From assembly GCA_002968845.1 (NCBI GenBank), contig PVBG01000037.1, positions 1 to 41,383 of the forward strand: DNA of 41,383 nucleotides. Reading direction: 5' to 3'. The position numbers were made by a program, and so were the translations under genes. Under the pieces are notes generated by a model. It was not told where the DNA came from. It saw only the letters and a list, made by a program, of their open reading frames with translations, and did not search any database. The stretch comes from Neorhizobium tomejilense (GTDB lineage: Bacteria; Pseudomonadota; Alphaproteobacteria; Rhizobiales; Rhizobiaceae). Positions 16,706 through 25,100 of the stretch are shown here, piece by piece (the first letter of the stretch is position 1; every line of letters begins with the position of its first letter).

Positions 16706-17566
16706 ATGACCGTCACTCATCCCGCTCTGAAAAAGGACAACGTCGCCGTGATTACCGGCGCCGCATCGGGCATCGGCCTTGCCGTCGCGAAGGAGTTTGC
16801 CAGGATGGGCCTTTCGGTCGTCCTTGCCGATCTGGAGGGCGACAAGCTCGCGGAAGCAGCCCACGAGGTCGCGGCCCTTGCCGAAGACGGCGAGGCGGAT
16901 GTCGCCGCCATCGGCACAGACGTTTCGAAGCCGGACGAGATCGAGGCGCTGGAACGCGCCGTCCTCCAGCGTTTCGGCCGGGTGCATGTGCTGATGAACA
17001 ATGCCGGCATCGGCCCGGGGAGCTCGATATTCGGGCCGCAGGTCAACTGGGACAGCATTTTCACCGTCAATCTCCTCGGCGTCATCAACGGCACGCGGAC
17101 GTTCGGCCCGGCCATGATCGCCCATGGCGAGCCGTCGCTGATCATCAACACAGGTTCGAAACAGGGTATCACGACACCGCCGGGCAACCCTGCCTACAAT
17201 GTCGCCAAGGCCGGTGTGAAGGCGTTCACCGAAGCGCTCCAGCACGAGCTTCGCAACACGCCCGACTGCCATGTGTCTGCCCATCTGCTCATCCCCGGCT
17301 TCGTGTTTACCGGCCTGACCAAGGGCGAACGCATCGAAAAGCCTGCCGACGCCTGGACGCCGGAACAGACGGTCGAGTTCATGCTTACCAGCCTCGAGCG
17401 CGGCGACTTCTACATCCTGTGCCCCGACAATGACGTGGACCGGGCAACAGACGAACGCCGCATGGCCTGGGCGATCGGCGACATCATCGACAACCGTCCG
17501 CCGCTGTCGCGCTGGCATCCGGATTTCGCGGATGCATCAAAGGAATTCATCAACGGACGTCGATAG
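16706..17566 (+). CDS. Short-chain dehydrogenase/reductase (SDR)
   Basis: 286 residues. The Rossmann cofactor motif TGAASGIG is at about residues 17-24, NNAG at about 96-99, a serine in INTGSKQG at about 152, and the catalytic YNVAK at about residues 165-169. All the residues of a classical SDR are present. The acidic residue after beta strand 2 (ADLEGDK) suggests NAD(H) preference. Substrate unknown. GAGGAGA precedes the ATG. A LysE-family exporter gene follows after 70 bases on the same strand and may be co-transcribed. Confidence 0.9.
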   Translation: MTVTHPALKKDNVAVITGAASGIGLAVAKEFARMGLSVVLADLEGDKLAEAAHEVAALAEDGEADVAAIGTDVSKPDEIEALERAVLQRFGRVHVLMNNAGIGPGSSIFGPQVNWDSIFTVNLLGVINGTRTFGPAMIAHGEPSLIINTGSKQGITTPPGNPAYNVAKAGVKAFTEALQHELRNTPDCHVSAHLLIPGFVFTGLTKGERIEKPADAWTPEQTVEFMLTSLERGDFYILCPDNDVDRATDERRMAWAIGDIIDNRPPLSRWHPDFADASKEFINGRR

Positions 17567-17636
17567 ATTGATTTGGCAAGGCTTCGAAAGCCGGGTAAAT
17601 GGAGCATTCCTTTATCCGGCTATTCGAGCGTGACCC

Positions 17637-18278
17637 ATGGAATTCCTGCCGAGCCTTGCCGCCCTGCTTGCCTTCACCGCCGCCGGCCTGCTTCTGGCCC
17701 TGACGCCCGGGCCTGACATGACGCTGTCGATCAGCCGCGCGCTGGGCGAAGGCCGCCGCCCGGCTCTGTTCGTGGTGCTCGGCACCAGCCTCGGCGTCGT
17801 CTGCCATACGCTGCTCGTCGCCTTCGGCATCTCGGCGCTCATCACCGCATCGCCGACCGCCTTCTTCATCCTCAAGACCGGCGGCGCCGCCTATCTCCTG
17901 TGGCTGGCGATCCAGGCGATCCGCTTCGGCTCGAACTTTTCCGTCGAGCAGGTTGAAAAGACCGCGAGCAGTCCGCTCGCCAACATCTCGACGGGCTTCT
18001 GGGTCAATATCCTCAATCCGAAGGTCATCATCTTCTTCATGACCTTCCTGCCGCAGTTCGTGACGGCCGGTGATCCGCATGTCACCGGCAAGCTCATCTT
18101 TTTCGGCTTCTATTTCATCGTCATCGGCATGCCGGTAAACCTGATCGTCGTTCTGGCCGCCGACTGGCTTTCGGGCTGGCTGCAGGCCAACCCGAAGGTC
18201 CTGCGGGGCATCGACTACACTTTCGCCGGCGTCTTCTCGATCTTCGCGGCGAAGATTTTCTTCACGCAGGCCCGGTAG
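17637..18278 (+). CDS. LysE/RhtB family amino-acid exporter (second copy)
   Basis: 213 residues with six predicted membrane segments. The family signature is clear: ALTPGPDMTLSISRALGEGRRPALFVVLGTSLG is split here as ALTPGPDMTLSI and the following G-rich helix, and the central NILNPKVIIFFMTFLPQFV is the classic RhtB segment. It is a paralog of the gene at 12488-13129 but only distantly similar. Substrate unknown; homoserine, threonine or other amino acids are typical. The 3' end overlaps the convergent sigma-factor gene by 17 bases. Confidence 0.88.
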   Translation: MEFLPSLAALLAFTAAGLLLALTPGPDMTLSISRALGEGRRPALFVVLGTSLGVVCHTLLVAFGISALITASPTAFFILKTGGAAYLLWLAIQAIRFGSNFSVEQVEKTASSPLANISTGFWVNILNPKVIIFFMTFLPQFVTAGDPHVTGKLIFFGFYFIVIGMPVNLIVVLAADWLSGWLQANPKVLRGIDYTFAGVFSIFAAKIFFTQAR

Positions 18279-19533
18279 GAGCGCCCCGGACCAGCGCGTC
18301 CAGCCGTCCCGAAAGAAACAGCTTTTCCGCATCGGATTGGGAAAGTTCAATCGCCCGGCGGTAGGCAAGCCTTGCTTGATCTATTTGTCCGTCCCGGGCC
18401 AGGAGATCGGCTTGAACGGCATAAAAAGGCTGGTACTCCACCAGAGCCATGGCAATGGGTTTGAGACAGGCCAATGCGGTAGCCGGACCTTCCACATAGG
18501 ACACGGCAACGATCCGGTTGAGCTCATAGACGGGATTGTCGGCGGTACGGGTAAGTTCTGCATAGAGCGAGGCGATCTGCTGCCAGTCCGTCTTGGGAAA
18601 ACTCGGCGCTTCGGCATGCACGGCGATGATCGCCGCCTGTATCTGATAGGGCCCGGGTCGCCGGCGGCACAGCGCCTGTTCGATGAGAGCAAGGCCTTCC
18701 GAAATCTCGGCCCGATCCCATAAACGTCGATCCTGAGCCTCGAGTGTCAAAATCTCGCCGCTGGCGCCGATCCGCGCCGCCCGCCGGGCATGATGCAGCA
18801 ACATCAGCGCCAGCAGTCCCTCGATCTCGGGTTCGTCGGGCTTGAGCCTGGTCAGCAGCCGGCCGAGGCGGATCGCCTCCTCGCAGAGATCGGCGCGGAT
18901 ATGATGGCCGCTTCCAGAGGCATAACCTTCGTTGAAGATGAGATAGACGACCGCGAGCACGCTTTCGAGCCTTGCGGCCCAGCCGTCTGGTCCCGGAACC
19001 TCATAGGCAATGCCGGCCTTGGCAATCTTGTGACGGGCACGCACCAGCCGCTGGGCCATGGCCTCGTGCCCGTCCAGATAGGCATTCGCGATCTCTTCGG
19101 TCTTCAACCCGCAGACCGAACGCAAGGTCAAAGCCACGCAGGTCTTTTTGTCGAGCGCCGGATGGCAGCAGGCGAAGATCAGCTTCAGCCGCTCGTCGCC
19201 GATCGGATCGGGCTCGTCTGCTGCGGCAGATTTGTTCTCCAGCTCGATGAGATGCGCGATCTCCGCCGATTTTGCGTGGAAATTGGCCGAGCGCCGCAGC
19301 CGGTCGATGGCCTTGCGTCGAGCCACCTGCATCAACCAGGCATTCGGCGAGGCGGGCAAACCGTTCCGGTTCCAGTGGATCAATGCGGATTCGAGCGCAT
19401 CCTGCAGGCCGTCTTCAGCCAGCTGGAAATCCCGGAGCGATCCGACGAGGCTGGAAAGAAGGCGGCCGCCGTCCTGCCGGGCGATCTTGTCGATCGCCTC
19501 GGCAATCGGAGCCCTCGCCGCAGGGCCGTTCAT
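18262..19533 (-). CDS. ECF42-type RNA polymerase sigma factor (COG4941)
   Basis: 423 residues, far longer than a plain ECF sigma factor. Region 2 is at about residues 15-80 (LQDALESALIHWNRNGLPASPNAW... AIDRLRR) and region 4 at about 110-170 (LTLRSVCGLKTEEIANAYL, the helix-turn-helix). A helical C-terminal extension of about 230 residues (DUF6596/TPR-like) follows. This length and the neighbouring DGPF gene define the ECF42 group, which has no classical anti-sigma factor and is thought to be controlled through its own C-terminal extension. The ATG overlaps the TGA of the upstream YciI/DGPF gene by one base (TGATG), indicating translational coupling. Confidence 0.9.
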   Translation of the reverse strand: MNGPAARAPIAEAIDKIARQDGGRLLSSLVGSLRDFQLAEDGLQDALESALIHWNRNGLPASPNAWLMQVARRKAIDRLRRSANFHAKSAEIAHLIELENKSAAADEPDPIGDERLKLIFACCHPALDKKTCVALTLRSVCGLKTEEIANAYLDGHEAMAQRLVRARHKIAKAGIAYEVPGPDGWAARLESVLAVVYLIFNEGYASGSGHHIRADLCEEAIRLGRLLTRLKPDEPEIEGLLALMLLHHARRAARIGASGEILTLEAQDRRLWDRAEISEGLALIEQALCRRRPGPYQIQAAIIAVHAEAPSFPKTDWQQIASLYAELTRTADNPVYELNRIVAVSYVEGPATALACLKPIAMALVEYQPFYAVQADLLARDGQIDQARLAYRRAIELSQSDAEKLFLSGRLDALVRGAPTGPA

Positions 19534-19886
19534 CAGCGGTCGAAAACCATGGTCGGCCGCACTTCCACCGCACCGTGAGCCGCACCGGGGATCATCGCGG
19601 CATAGCGGATCGCATCGTCGAGCGAAGAGCAATCAAGGATGTAGAAGCCGGCAAGCTGCTCCTTGGTTTCAGCGAAAGGACCGTCCATCGTTTCGGTCCT
19701 GCCGTCCCGCACGCGCACGGTCGTGGCGGTCGTCGCGGGCTGCAGCGCATCGCCGGAAACATAGACGCCGTCGCGCTTATAGGTCTCGTTGGCGAGCTTG
19801 TAGCCCTCCATCATTCGGCCGAAATTCGGAGAATCGGGAGGCGTCATCGTTGCCGGGTTCGTGTAGATCAGCGCCATATATTTCAT
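19533..19886 (-). CDS. YciI/DGPF-domain protein, ECF42 partner
   Basis: 117 residues of the YCII-related fold, a ferredoxin-like alpha/beta barrel. The diagnostic motif TMDGPFAETKEQLAGFYIL (about residues 63-81) contains the DGPF sequence that names the family, and the N-terminal MKYMALIYTNP is also typical. Genes of this type are the standard neighbours of ECF42 sigma factors. Their biochemical role is not established; a small-molecule-binding or enzymatic function has been suggested for the fold. It precedes and overlaps the sigma-factor gene by one base. Confidence 0.92.
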   Translation of the reverse strand: MKYMALIYTNPATMTPPDSPNFGRMMEGYKLANETYKRDGVYVSGDALQPATTATTVRVRDGRTETMDGPFAETKEQLAGFYILDCSSLDDAIRYAAMIPGAAHGAVEVRPTMVFDR

Positions 19887-19988
19887 GTTCGTATCCTCGG
19901 TTCAGCCACCGCTCAATTGCGATGGTGACCGATAACGAACGGGATGCAAGCCGATCGACATGCGCCCCGTGAAATATTTCCGGCAGCC

Positions 19989-21227
19989 TCAGTCGTCCTC
20001 GCCGTGCCCGGCGATCATCATCGCTTCGAAGGCGAGGCGGTCGGTCTTGCGCATCCGCTCCGACTCCGACTTCAGCTGGCCGCAAGCGGCAAGGATGTCG
20101 CGGCCGCGCGGGGTGCGGATCGGCGAGGCGTAACCGGCCTGGTTGATGAAATCAGCAAACTTCTCGATCTGCGCCCATTCCGAACACTGGTAGTTCGTGC
20201 CCGGCCAGGGGTTGAACGGGATGAGGTTGATCTTGGCCGGAACGCCCTTGAGCAGCTGGATGAGCGCCTTGGCATCCTCCAGGCTGTCGTTGACGTCCTT
20301 CAGCATCACATATTCGAAGGTGATGCGGCGAGCGTTCGAAAGCCCCGGATAGTTGCGGCAGGCCTCGATCAGCTCCTTCAGCGGATATTTCTTGTTGATC
20401 GGCACCAGCATGTCGCGCAGTTCGTCGCGCACCGCATGCAGCGAGATCGCCAGCATGACACCGATCTCGTCGCCGGTCCGGTAGATTTCCGGCACCACGC
20501 CGGAGGTCGACAGCGTGACCCGGCGCTTCGACAGCGACAGCCCGTCACCATCGGTTGCGATCAGCAGCGCCGTCTTGACGCTCTCGAAATTGTAGAGTGG
20601 CTCGCCCATGCCCATCATCACCACGTTGGTGACCTTACGGTCGCCGGTCGGCACATAGGCACCGGGCGGCGTGTCGGTGCCCGGAAAGTCACCCAACCGG
20701 TCACGGGCCAGCAGCAACTGCGACAGGATTTCCTCGGCGGTCAGGTTGCGCACCAGCTTCTGGGTGCCGGTGTGACAGAAGGAACAGGTCAGCGTGCAGC
20801 CGACCTGGCTCGAAATGCAGAGCGTGCCGCGACCCTCTTCGGGAATGTAGACGGTCTCGACTTCGACCGGACGGCCGGCACCGCGCGGCGGAAAGCGCAA
20901 CAGCCATTTGCGGGTGCCGTCATTGGAAACCTGTTCCTCGACGATCTCGGGACGCGCGATGGTGAAATGCGCCTTCAGCATCTCGCGCATGTCCTTGGCG
21001 ACATTGGTCATCGCGTCGAAATCGGAGACGCCGCGGATATAGAGCCAGTGCCAGAGCTGGCTGACGCGCATGCGTACCTGCTTTTCCGAAACGCCCTTTT
21101 CCTTCAGCGCCTGCGCCATGTCCTCGCGCGTCAGCCCGATCAGCGACGGCTTAGTGCCGAAGAGATCCGGGTTGGCGACGAGCGGCTTCTTGATGGCGAC
21201 CGGCGCCAGAGCCTCTGAGACTGACAT
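19989..21227 (-). CDS. rlmN: 23S rRNA/tRNA (adenine-C2)-methyltransferase RlmN
   Basis: 412 residues. It is a radical-SAM enzyme that methylates C2 of A2503 in 23S rRNA and A37 in tRNAs. The cluster motif CTLTCSFC (C-x3-C-x2-C) is at about residues 130-137, and the GMGEPLYN SAM-binding motif is present. A late cysteine in ILAACGQL (about residue 391) is the methyl-carrying residue. I chose ATG 21227 (MSVSEALAP) over an in-frame start at 21263 because family sequence begins there and GGGA lies upstream. It lies downstream of the ialB-type gene on the same strand, but that gene's own terminator is 3' to it, so rlmN and ialB are probably independent units. Confidence 0.96.
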   Translation of the reverse strand: MSVSEALAPVAIKKPLVANPDLFGTKPSLIGLTREDMAQALKEKGVSEKQVRMRVSQLWHWLYIRGVSDFDAMTNVAKDMREMLKAHFTIARPEIVEEQVSNDGTRKWLLRFPPRGAGRPVEVETVYIPEEGRGTLCISSQVGCTLTCSFCHTGTQKLVRNLTAEEILSQLLLARDRLGDFPGTDTPPGAYVPTGDRKVTNVVMMGMGEPLYNFESVKTALLIATDGDGLSLSKRRVTLSTSGVVPEIYRTGDEIGVMLAISLHAVRDELRDMLVPINKKYPLKELIEACRNYPGLSNARRITFEYVMLKDVNDSLEDAKALIQLLKGVPAKINLIPFNPWPGTNYQCSEWAQIEKFADFINQAGYASPIRTPRGRDILAACGQLKSESERMRKTDRLAFEAMMIAGHGEDD

Positions 21228-21398
21228 TCTTTTATCCCGTTCGAACACATGCAGCTTTCCCACATTCGATCAGCGGGAAAGTCAGGGCATGTTGAATGCG
21301 TGAAACCTGTATCGGCCCATCGGGCACATGTGCCGGACCTTCGTTGAGGCGGGCTTTATCATCAAATAGCCGCCGCGTCACTATTCTTCAAGAAATGC

Positions 21399-21425
21399 AA
21401 AAGGCCGGTCACGGGACCGGCCTTC
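21399..21425 (-). terminator. Rho-independent terminator of the IalB-type gene
   Basis: On the minus strand an AAGGCCGGTC/GACCGGCCTT stem with a four-to-five-base loop is followed by a short T run. It lies 23 bases past the stop codon at 21449. Confidence 0.7.
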
Positions 21426-21448
21426 CAACTCTTGCTGCGCGCGGACGC

Positions 21449-22015
21449 TTACTTGCAGGTTTCGATCTGCTTCAGCGCTGCCGCAATGCCCTGCAGCGAA
21501 TAGGCATAGGAGGTCTTGGTGCCACGGCCGGAAACGGCGCTGACGCTCATGTTTTGACCGGTCTTCATCGCTGCGACGAGCGCCGGCTCCTCGGCGGCGT
21601 TCTCGACCCAGGCCGCCTTGTCCTTGGTGAACATCGTGAAGTTCTTCTTGTCGATCGTCACGGTCACCTTGGAATTCGGCTGCAGCACGTATCCCACCAT
21701 CGCCTGCGGCTCGTAGGAAATGTTCTGTCCGGGCCGCTGCGAGACGATGAAGAAGATATCGCCGTGATCGACGCTGGCCGGTTCCTTGGTGGTCGGCACC
21801 GAGAGTACGTAGCAGACATTGCTGGCGCCCGACTTGTAGGAATAGGCGCCCCATGCCTTGAATTGCTGGATGCGCGTGGGACCTGCGGCCGCTGCTGCCG
21901 GTGCCTGGGCCTGCTGCGGCTTGGCCGGGCCAGTGGCCTTCGGCGCCTGAGCCGATGCCAGGCCGGCGCTTGCAGCCAAAATTGCCAATGCGGTTGCGAT
22001 TGTTCTTACAGACAT
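21449..22015 (-). CDS. Invasion-associated locus B (IalB) family secreted protein
   Basis: 188 residues. The first 23 residues are a signal peptide ending ASAGLASAQA, followed by an Ala/Pro/Gln-rich linker (about residues 25-55) and a mature domain with two cysteines (in NVCYVLS and the C-terminal IETCK). This is the IalB family, named from Bartonella, where IalB affects erythrocyte invasion; in free-living rhizobia it is a common periplasmic or envelope protein without a defined role. AGGAGA lies directly before ATG 22015. A longer open frame starts at 22090 but lacks a signal sequence at its N terminus. Confidence 0.87.
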   Translation of the reverse strand: MSVRTIATALAILAASAGLASAQAPKATGPAKPQQAQAPAAAAAGPTRIQQFKAWGAYSYKSGASNVCYVLSVPTTKEPASVDHGDIFFIVSQRPGQNISYEPQAMVGYVLQPNSKVTVTIDKKNFTMFTKDKAAWVENAAEEPALVAAMKTGQNMSVSAVSGRGTKTSYAYSLQGIAAALKQIETCK

Positions 22016-22343
22016 GGTCTCCTGCCGGTTTTGTTCGTTCAACGGCCCGAGCGGGCAAGCCTTGCCAGGCATGATCCTGATTCGGCGCATTTTGACTTGA
22101 TCCTGGTTACCAAACCGTCAACCAGACCATTAGAATTTGCTGAATCTCCTGCCCCGGCCCTTGGATGGTAGGAATAGCACTCACCGCCATGCCTCCAAAG
22201 ACCCAACCAGCAGAATTTCCATGCGTTTCGTCAATCAGTGACACAAGGATTGGGGCAAGAGTTTGTCCTTTTCCTAACTCTCACAATGACATTAGAATGG
22301 TCGAATATGATGCGAATCTCATCGGAAACTTTGCGCAGCGTAA
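22016..22343. other. 328-base divergent region between IalB-type and ECF genes
   Basis: No gene is visible. It must hold promoters in both directions. It contains an inverted repeat CTGGTT-N11-AACCAG at 22103-22125, which encloses a second one (GGTT-N4-AACC), and two TGATCC hexamers at 22072 and 22098. I could not match these to a complete ECF promoter. Confidence 0.5.
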
Positions 22344-22907
22344 ATGAATGTAGACGAAAGAGACCACTTCGCCGGCTTGGTAAGGGCAGTGGCCGATGAG
22401 CGCGATCAGGCAGCCTTTACCGTGCTGTTCGATTATTATGCGCCGCGTTTGAAATCCTGGCTGGTGAAACGGTCGATGCGACCCGACGACGCGGAGGAAC
22501 TCGTCCAGGAAGTGATGGCCGTTCTCTGGCACCGCGCCGGCCTCTACGATCCGGCCCGATCTTCCTTGTCCACCTGGCTTTTCCGTATCGCCCGCAACCG
22601 CCGCATCGACGCGGAACGCCGGACGAGGCACAGGCCGCTGGACGTCTACGAACCCCTGTTCTTCGTGACCGAGGCGCCGGGAGCCGATACGATTTTCGAA
22701 GGCGAGGAACGCGATGCCCAGGTGCGCGCAGCCCTTGCCGATATCCCCGGCGAACAGATGGAACTGGTGAGGGCGGCCTTCTTCCTCGGCCAGTCCCATT
22801 CGGAAATCGCCTCGTCCACGGGTCTTCCGCTCGGTACGGTGAAGTCGCGAATCCGGCTCGCTTTCGAGCGTTTGCGGCGGGTTCTCGACGATCCTTCGGA
22901 GGGATAA
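22344..22907 (+). CDS. ECF sigma factor (RpoE/ECF11-like), no adjacent anti-sigma
   Basis: 187 residues, standard ECF length. Region 2 is at about residues 22-90 (FDYYAPRLKSWLVKRSMRPDDAEELVQEV, then STWLFRIARNRRIDAERR), and region 4 at about 125-180 with the helix-turn-helix SHSEIASSTGLPLGTVKSRIRLAFERLR. The sequence resembles the RpoE group whose partner is the cupin-type anti-sigma ChrR (singlet-oxygen response), but that group assignment is inferred. Directly downstream lies an opposite-strand YkvA gene, so no anti-sigma factor is encoded next to it. Start: ATG 22344 is in AAATGAATG; no strong ribosome site. Confidence 0.85.
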   Translation: MNVDERDHFAGLVRAVADERDQAAFTVLFDYYAPRLKSWLVKRSMRPDDAEELVQEVMAVLWHRAGLYDPARSSLSTWLFRIARNRRIDAERRTRHRPLDVYEPLFFVTEAPGADTIFEGEERDAQVRAALADIPGEQMELVRAAFFLGQSHSEIASSTGLPLGTVKSRIRLAFERLRRVLDDPSEG

Positions 22908-22919
22908 CGCCCCTTGAGA

Positions 22920-23318
22920 CTATTTGCCGCGGACGCCGTCGGCGATGTCCGGATTGTCCGCCAGCGCCAGATCGGCGGCCTCGTAATGGCGGTCGGCAAT
23001 GTGCCCCTGGATCATCCGGAAGGCTGCCGCGAGCACCGCGACATCGTCGGTGAAGCCGACAAGAACGAACATGTCCGGCAGGAAATCGATCGGCATCACG
23101 AAATAGGCGAGCGCCGCAAGCAGCACGCCCCGTACACGGGTCGGCGTCCGGCGGTCGATGGCGCAATAATAGGCGGCGATCAGGTCGCGGCTGAACGGCA
23201 CCTGTCGCACGGCCCGCTTCAGGGTCGGCCAGAACTTTGTCCGGACCTGCCGCTCGCGACGGCCTTGCGTATCCTCGTCACCCGGCAGCAGAATTTCGCC
23301 GATCTTCACGTCGTCCAT
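22920..23318 (-). CDS. YkvA family (DUF1232) protein
   Basis: 132 residues. The family core is DLIAAYYCAIDRRTPTRVRG (about residues 43-62) followed by the hydrophobic segment LLAALAYFVMPIDFLPDMFVLVGFTDD, in which the PIDFLPD motif is diagnostic for DUF1232. These are small membrane-associated proteins of unknown function. It converges on the ECF gene with 12 bases between stops. Confidence 0.88.
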   Translation of the reverse strand: MDDVKIGEILLPGDEDTQGRRERQVRTKFWPTLKRAVRQVPFSRDLIAAYYCAIDRRTPTRVRGVLLAALAYFVMPIDFLPDMFVLVGFTDDVAVLAAAFRMIQGHIADRHYEAADLALADNPDIADGVRGK

Positions 23319-23375
23319 GGTCGCTCCGTTCGCTCAACGTGTGCCCATCCAATATTGGGCTCTCGACCATGAAGT

Positions 23376-23678
23376 TCAATTGCGGCGCGAGGATGCCTTG
23401 TCCATCGCCCGGGCAAGCTTGAAGTCGATGTCGGTCAGCCCCTTGGTCGCGTGGGTGGTCAGCAGCACGTCGACTCGCGAGTAGACGTTCGACCATTCCG
23501 GGTGGTGGTTGAGTTTCTCGGCGGACAACGCGCATTCGGCCATGAAACCGAAGGCCTCGATAAAGGTCTTGAACTTGAAGCTCTTGAAGATCGCATCGCC
23601 TTCCGGCTTCAGATCCCAGCCGTCAAGCGTCGCGAACTCGCGCTCGACGCCCGCCGTATCCAGCTTTTCGTAGTTCAT
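23376..23678 (-). CDS. phhB: 4a-hydroxytetrahydrobiopterin dehydratase (PCD)
   Basis: 100 residues, the usual length. The enzyme recycles the carbinolamine formed when pterin-dependent hydroxylases act. The active-site motif HHPEW is at residues 58-62 and the third histidine, His76, lies in TTHATKGLTDID. No aromatic amino-acid hydroxylase gene is nearby, so its partner is elsewhere or it serves another pterin or molybdopterin-linked role as proposed for many bacteria. AAGGAG lies nine bases before ATG 23678; a longer frame to 23753 would overlap ThpR. Confidence 0.92.
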   Translation of the reverse strand: MNYEKLDTAGVEREFATLDGWDLKPEGDAIFKSFKFKTFIEAFGFMAECALSAEKLNHHPEWSNVYSRVDVLLTTHATKGLTDIDFKLARAMDKASSRRN

Positions 23679-23715
23679 CGTCCAACGCTCCTTCGGAAAA
23701 AGGGGCTGCTTCGGG

Positions 23716-24306
23716 TCAAAGGAGGCTTTTAGCCGGCTCCATGTCGCCAGCATAGGCAGTGCCGTAGCTCGTCTCCTGCAGCGGAAAGATTTCCTCCGTC
23801 AGATAGGGCCCGCCGCCGACCGATTCCTTCGACGACAGCAGCACAAAACGCGGCACCGTGAAGGGCGCTGTATAGAAGTTGCCGCGGCCGGAAAGGTAGT
23901 GGACCACATCGTCCAGCCGGCAATTCTTGAGCCGCGCCAGCGTGACATGCGGGGTGAACTTGCGGGGATCCGGCGGCAGGCCGATACGCTGGCAGATCCG
24001 TTCGATCTCCGCCTGCAGCGCATATATTTCCGGGGAGGGCGAAACGCCGGCCCAGATGGAATGCGGCTTTTTCGACCCGAAGGAGCCGATCCCGGTCAGC
24101 GTCGCCTGGAATTCCGGCCGGTCGATACGGTCCAGCCGGTCGACGATCTCGTCGGCGGTGCGGCCGTCGACATCGCCGATGAAGCGCAGCGTGATGTGAT
24201 AATTCTCCACGTCGATCCACCGGGCACCGGGGATTCCACCGCGCAGGAGAGACAGGCTCATCGCTACATTGCGCGGAACTTCGAGGGCGGTGAAAAGTCT
24301 CGGCAT
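23716..24306 (-). CDS. thpR: RNA 2',3'-cyclic phosphodiesterase (2H superfamily)
   Basis: 196 residues. The two catalytic histidine motifs of 2H phosphoesterases are intact: HITL at residues 37-40 and HVTL at residues 120-123. Members open 2',3'-cyclic phosphates at RNA ends to 2'-phosphate and may act as low-efficiency RNA ligases; the physiological role is unclear. The start PRLFTALEVP is the standard N terminus. It is followed after 37 bases by phhB on the same strand. Confidence 0.92.
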   Translation of the reverse strand: MPRLFTALEVPRNVAMSLSLLRGGIPGARWIDVENYHITLRFIGDVDGRTADEIVDRLDRIDRPEFQATLTGIGSFGSKKPHSIWAGVSPSPEIYALQAEIERICQRIGLPPDPRKFTPHVTLARLKNCRLDDVVHYLSGRGNFYTAPFTVPRFVLLSSKESVGGGPYLTEEIFPLQETSYGTAYAGDMEPAKSLL

Positions 24307-24372
24307 AGGGACCTCCTCGAATCTTTTGCAGATGCTAACAGCGAATCATGCAACGGAGTTCCGCGCAAGGTG

Positions 24373-25023
24373 TTATTTTCCCGTATCCTTAATAGCCCCC
24401 AGGAAGCTTTTGACAGGTCCAACGGTCTTTTCGACCATCACGGCCACCCCCTTGGCGTTCGGATGCATGCCGTCCGAGAGCTGCAGGCTGGAAATCGTCG
24501 CGACCCCATCCAGGAAGAACGGATAGAGCGGCACCGCGTATTTGTCGGCCAGCCGCTTGTAGATCGGGTTGAACTTTTCGGCGTAATTGCCGCCCATGTT
24601 CGGCGGCGCCAGGATGCCGATCAGGAAAACCGGGATCTTCCGTTCCTTCAGCCGCGCCAGGATCGCATCGAGATTTTTTTCCGACTGGTCCGGGGAGATG
24701 CCGCGCAGCGCGTCGTTGGCGCCGAGTTCGAGGATCACGCCGTCCGTGCCGTCGGGCACCGACCAGTCGATGCGCGAAAGCCCGCCGGCCGTCGTATCCC
24801 CGGACACGCCGGCATTGGCGACCACGACATTCTGCCCCGCGGCTTTCAACGCCGCCTCGAGCTGTGCCGTATAGGACTCGGAAGGCGCAAGCTGGTAGCC
24901 CGCCATCAGGCTGTCGCCGAAACCGACGATCTGGATCGCCCTATCCTGCGCGGCGGCCGGCAATGCGGCCAGCCCCAGCACGGACATGACGATGAAGTGA
25001 AGCAGGCTTGCTTTAAAACTCAC
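24373..25023 (-). CDS. TesA-like arylesterase / lysophospholipase (SGNH hydrolase)
   Basis: 216 residues with a signal peptide (about residues 1-25, ending LPAAAQ), so it is periplasmic. SGNH blocks: GDSLMAG with nucleophile Ser38, the glycine in NAGVSGDT, GAND, and DGMHP with the catalytic Asp/His near residue 187. Relatives of E. coli TesA hydrolyse thioesters, arylesters and lysophospholipids. It diverges from a YbbA-YbbP-type ABC transporter across 77 bases, the same partnership as tesA-ybbAP in enterobacteria, which suggests a shared lipid-related role. Confidence 0.92.
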   Translation of the reverse strand: MSFKASLLHFIVMSVLGLAALPAAAQDRAIQIVGFGDSLMAGYQLAPSESYTAQLEAALKAAGQNVVVANAGVSGDTTAGGLSRIDWSVPDGTDGVILELGANDALRGISPDQSEKNLDAILARLKERKIPVFLIGILAPPNMGGNYAEKFNPIYKRLADKYAVPLYPFFLDGVATISSLQLSDGMHPNAKGVAVMVEKTVGPVKSFLGAIKDTGK

Positions 25024-25100
25024 GATCCGCCTCCTAGATTGAGCGCGACCCCAATGCGGTACTCGGGTTACGCTTCACGCCTAATATAGGACAGTTCGAT

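Noticed and set aside
19887..19988. A gene or RNA between the DGPF gene and rlmN
   Set aside because: Only 102 bases with no frame, hairpin with T run or tRNA-like structure.
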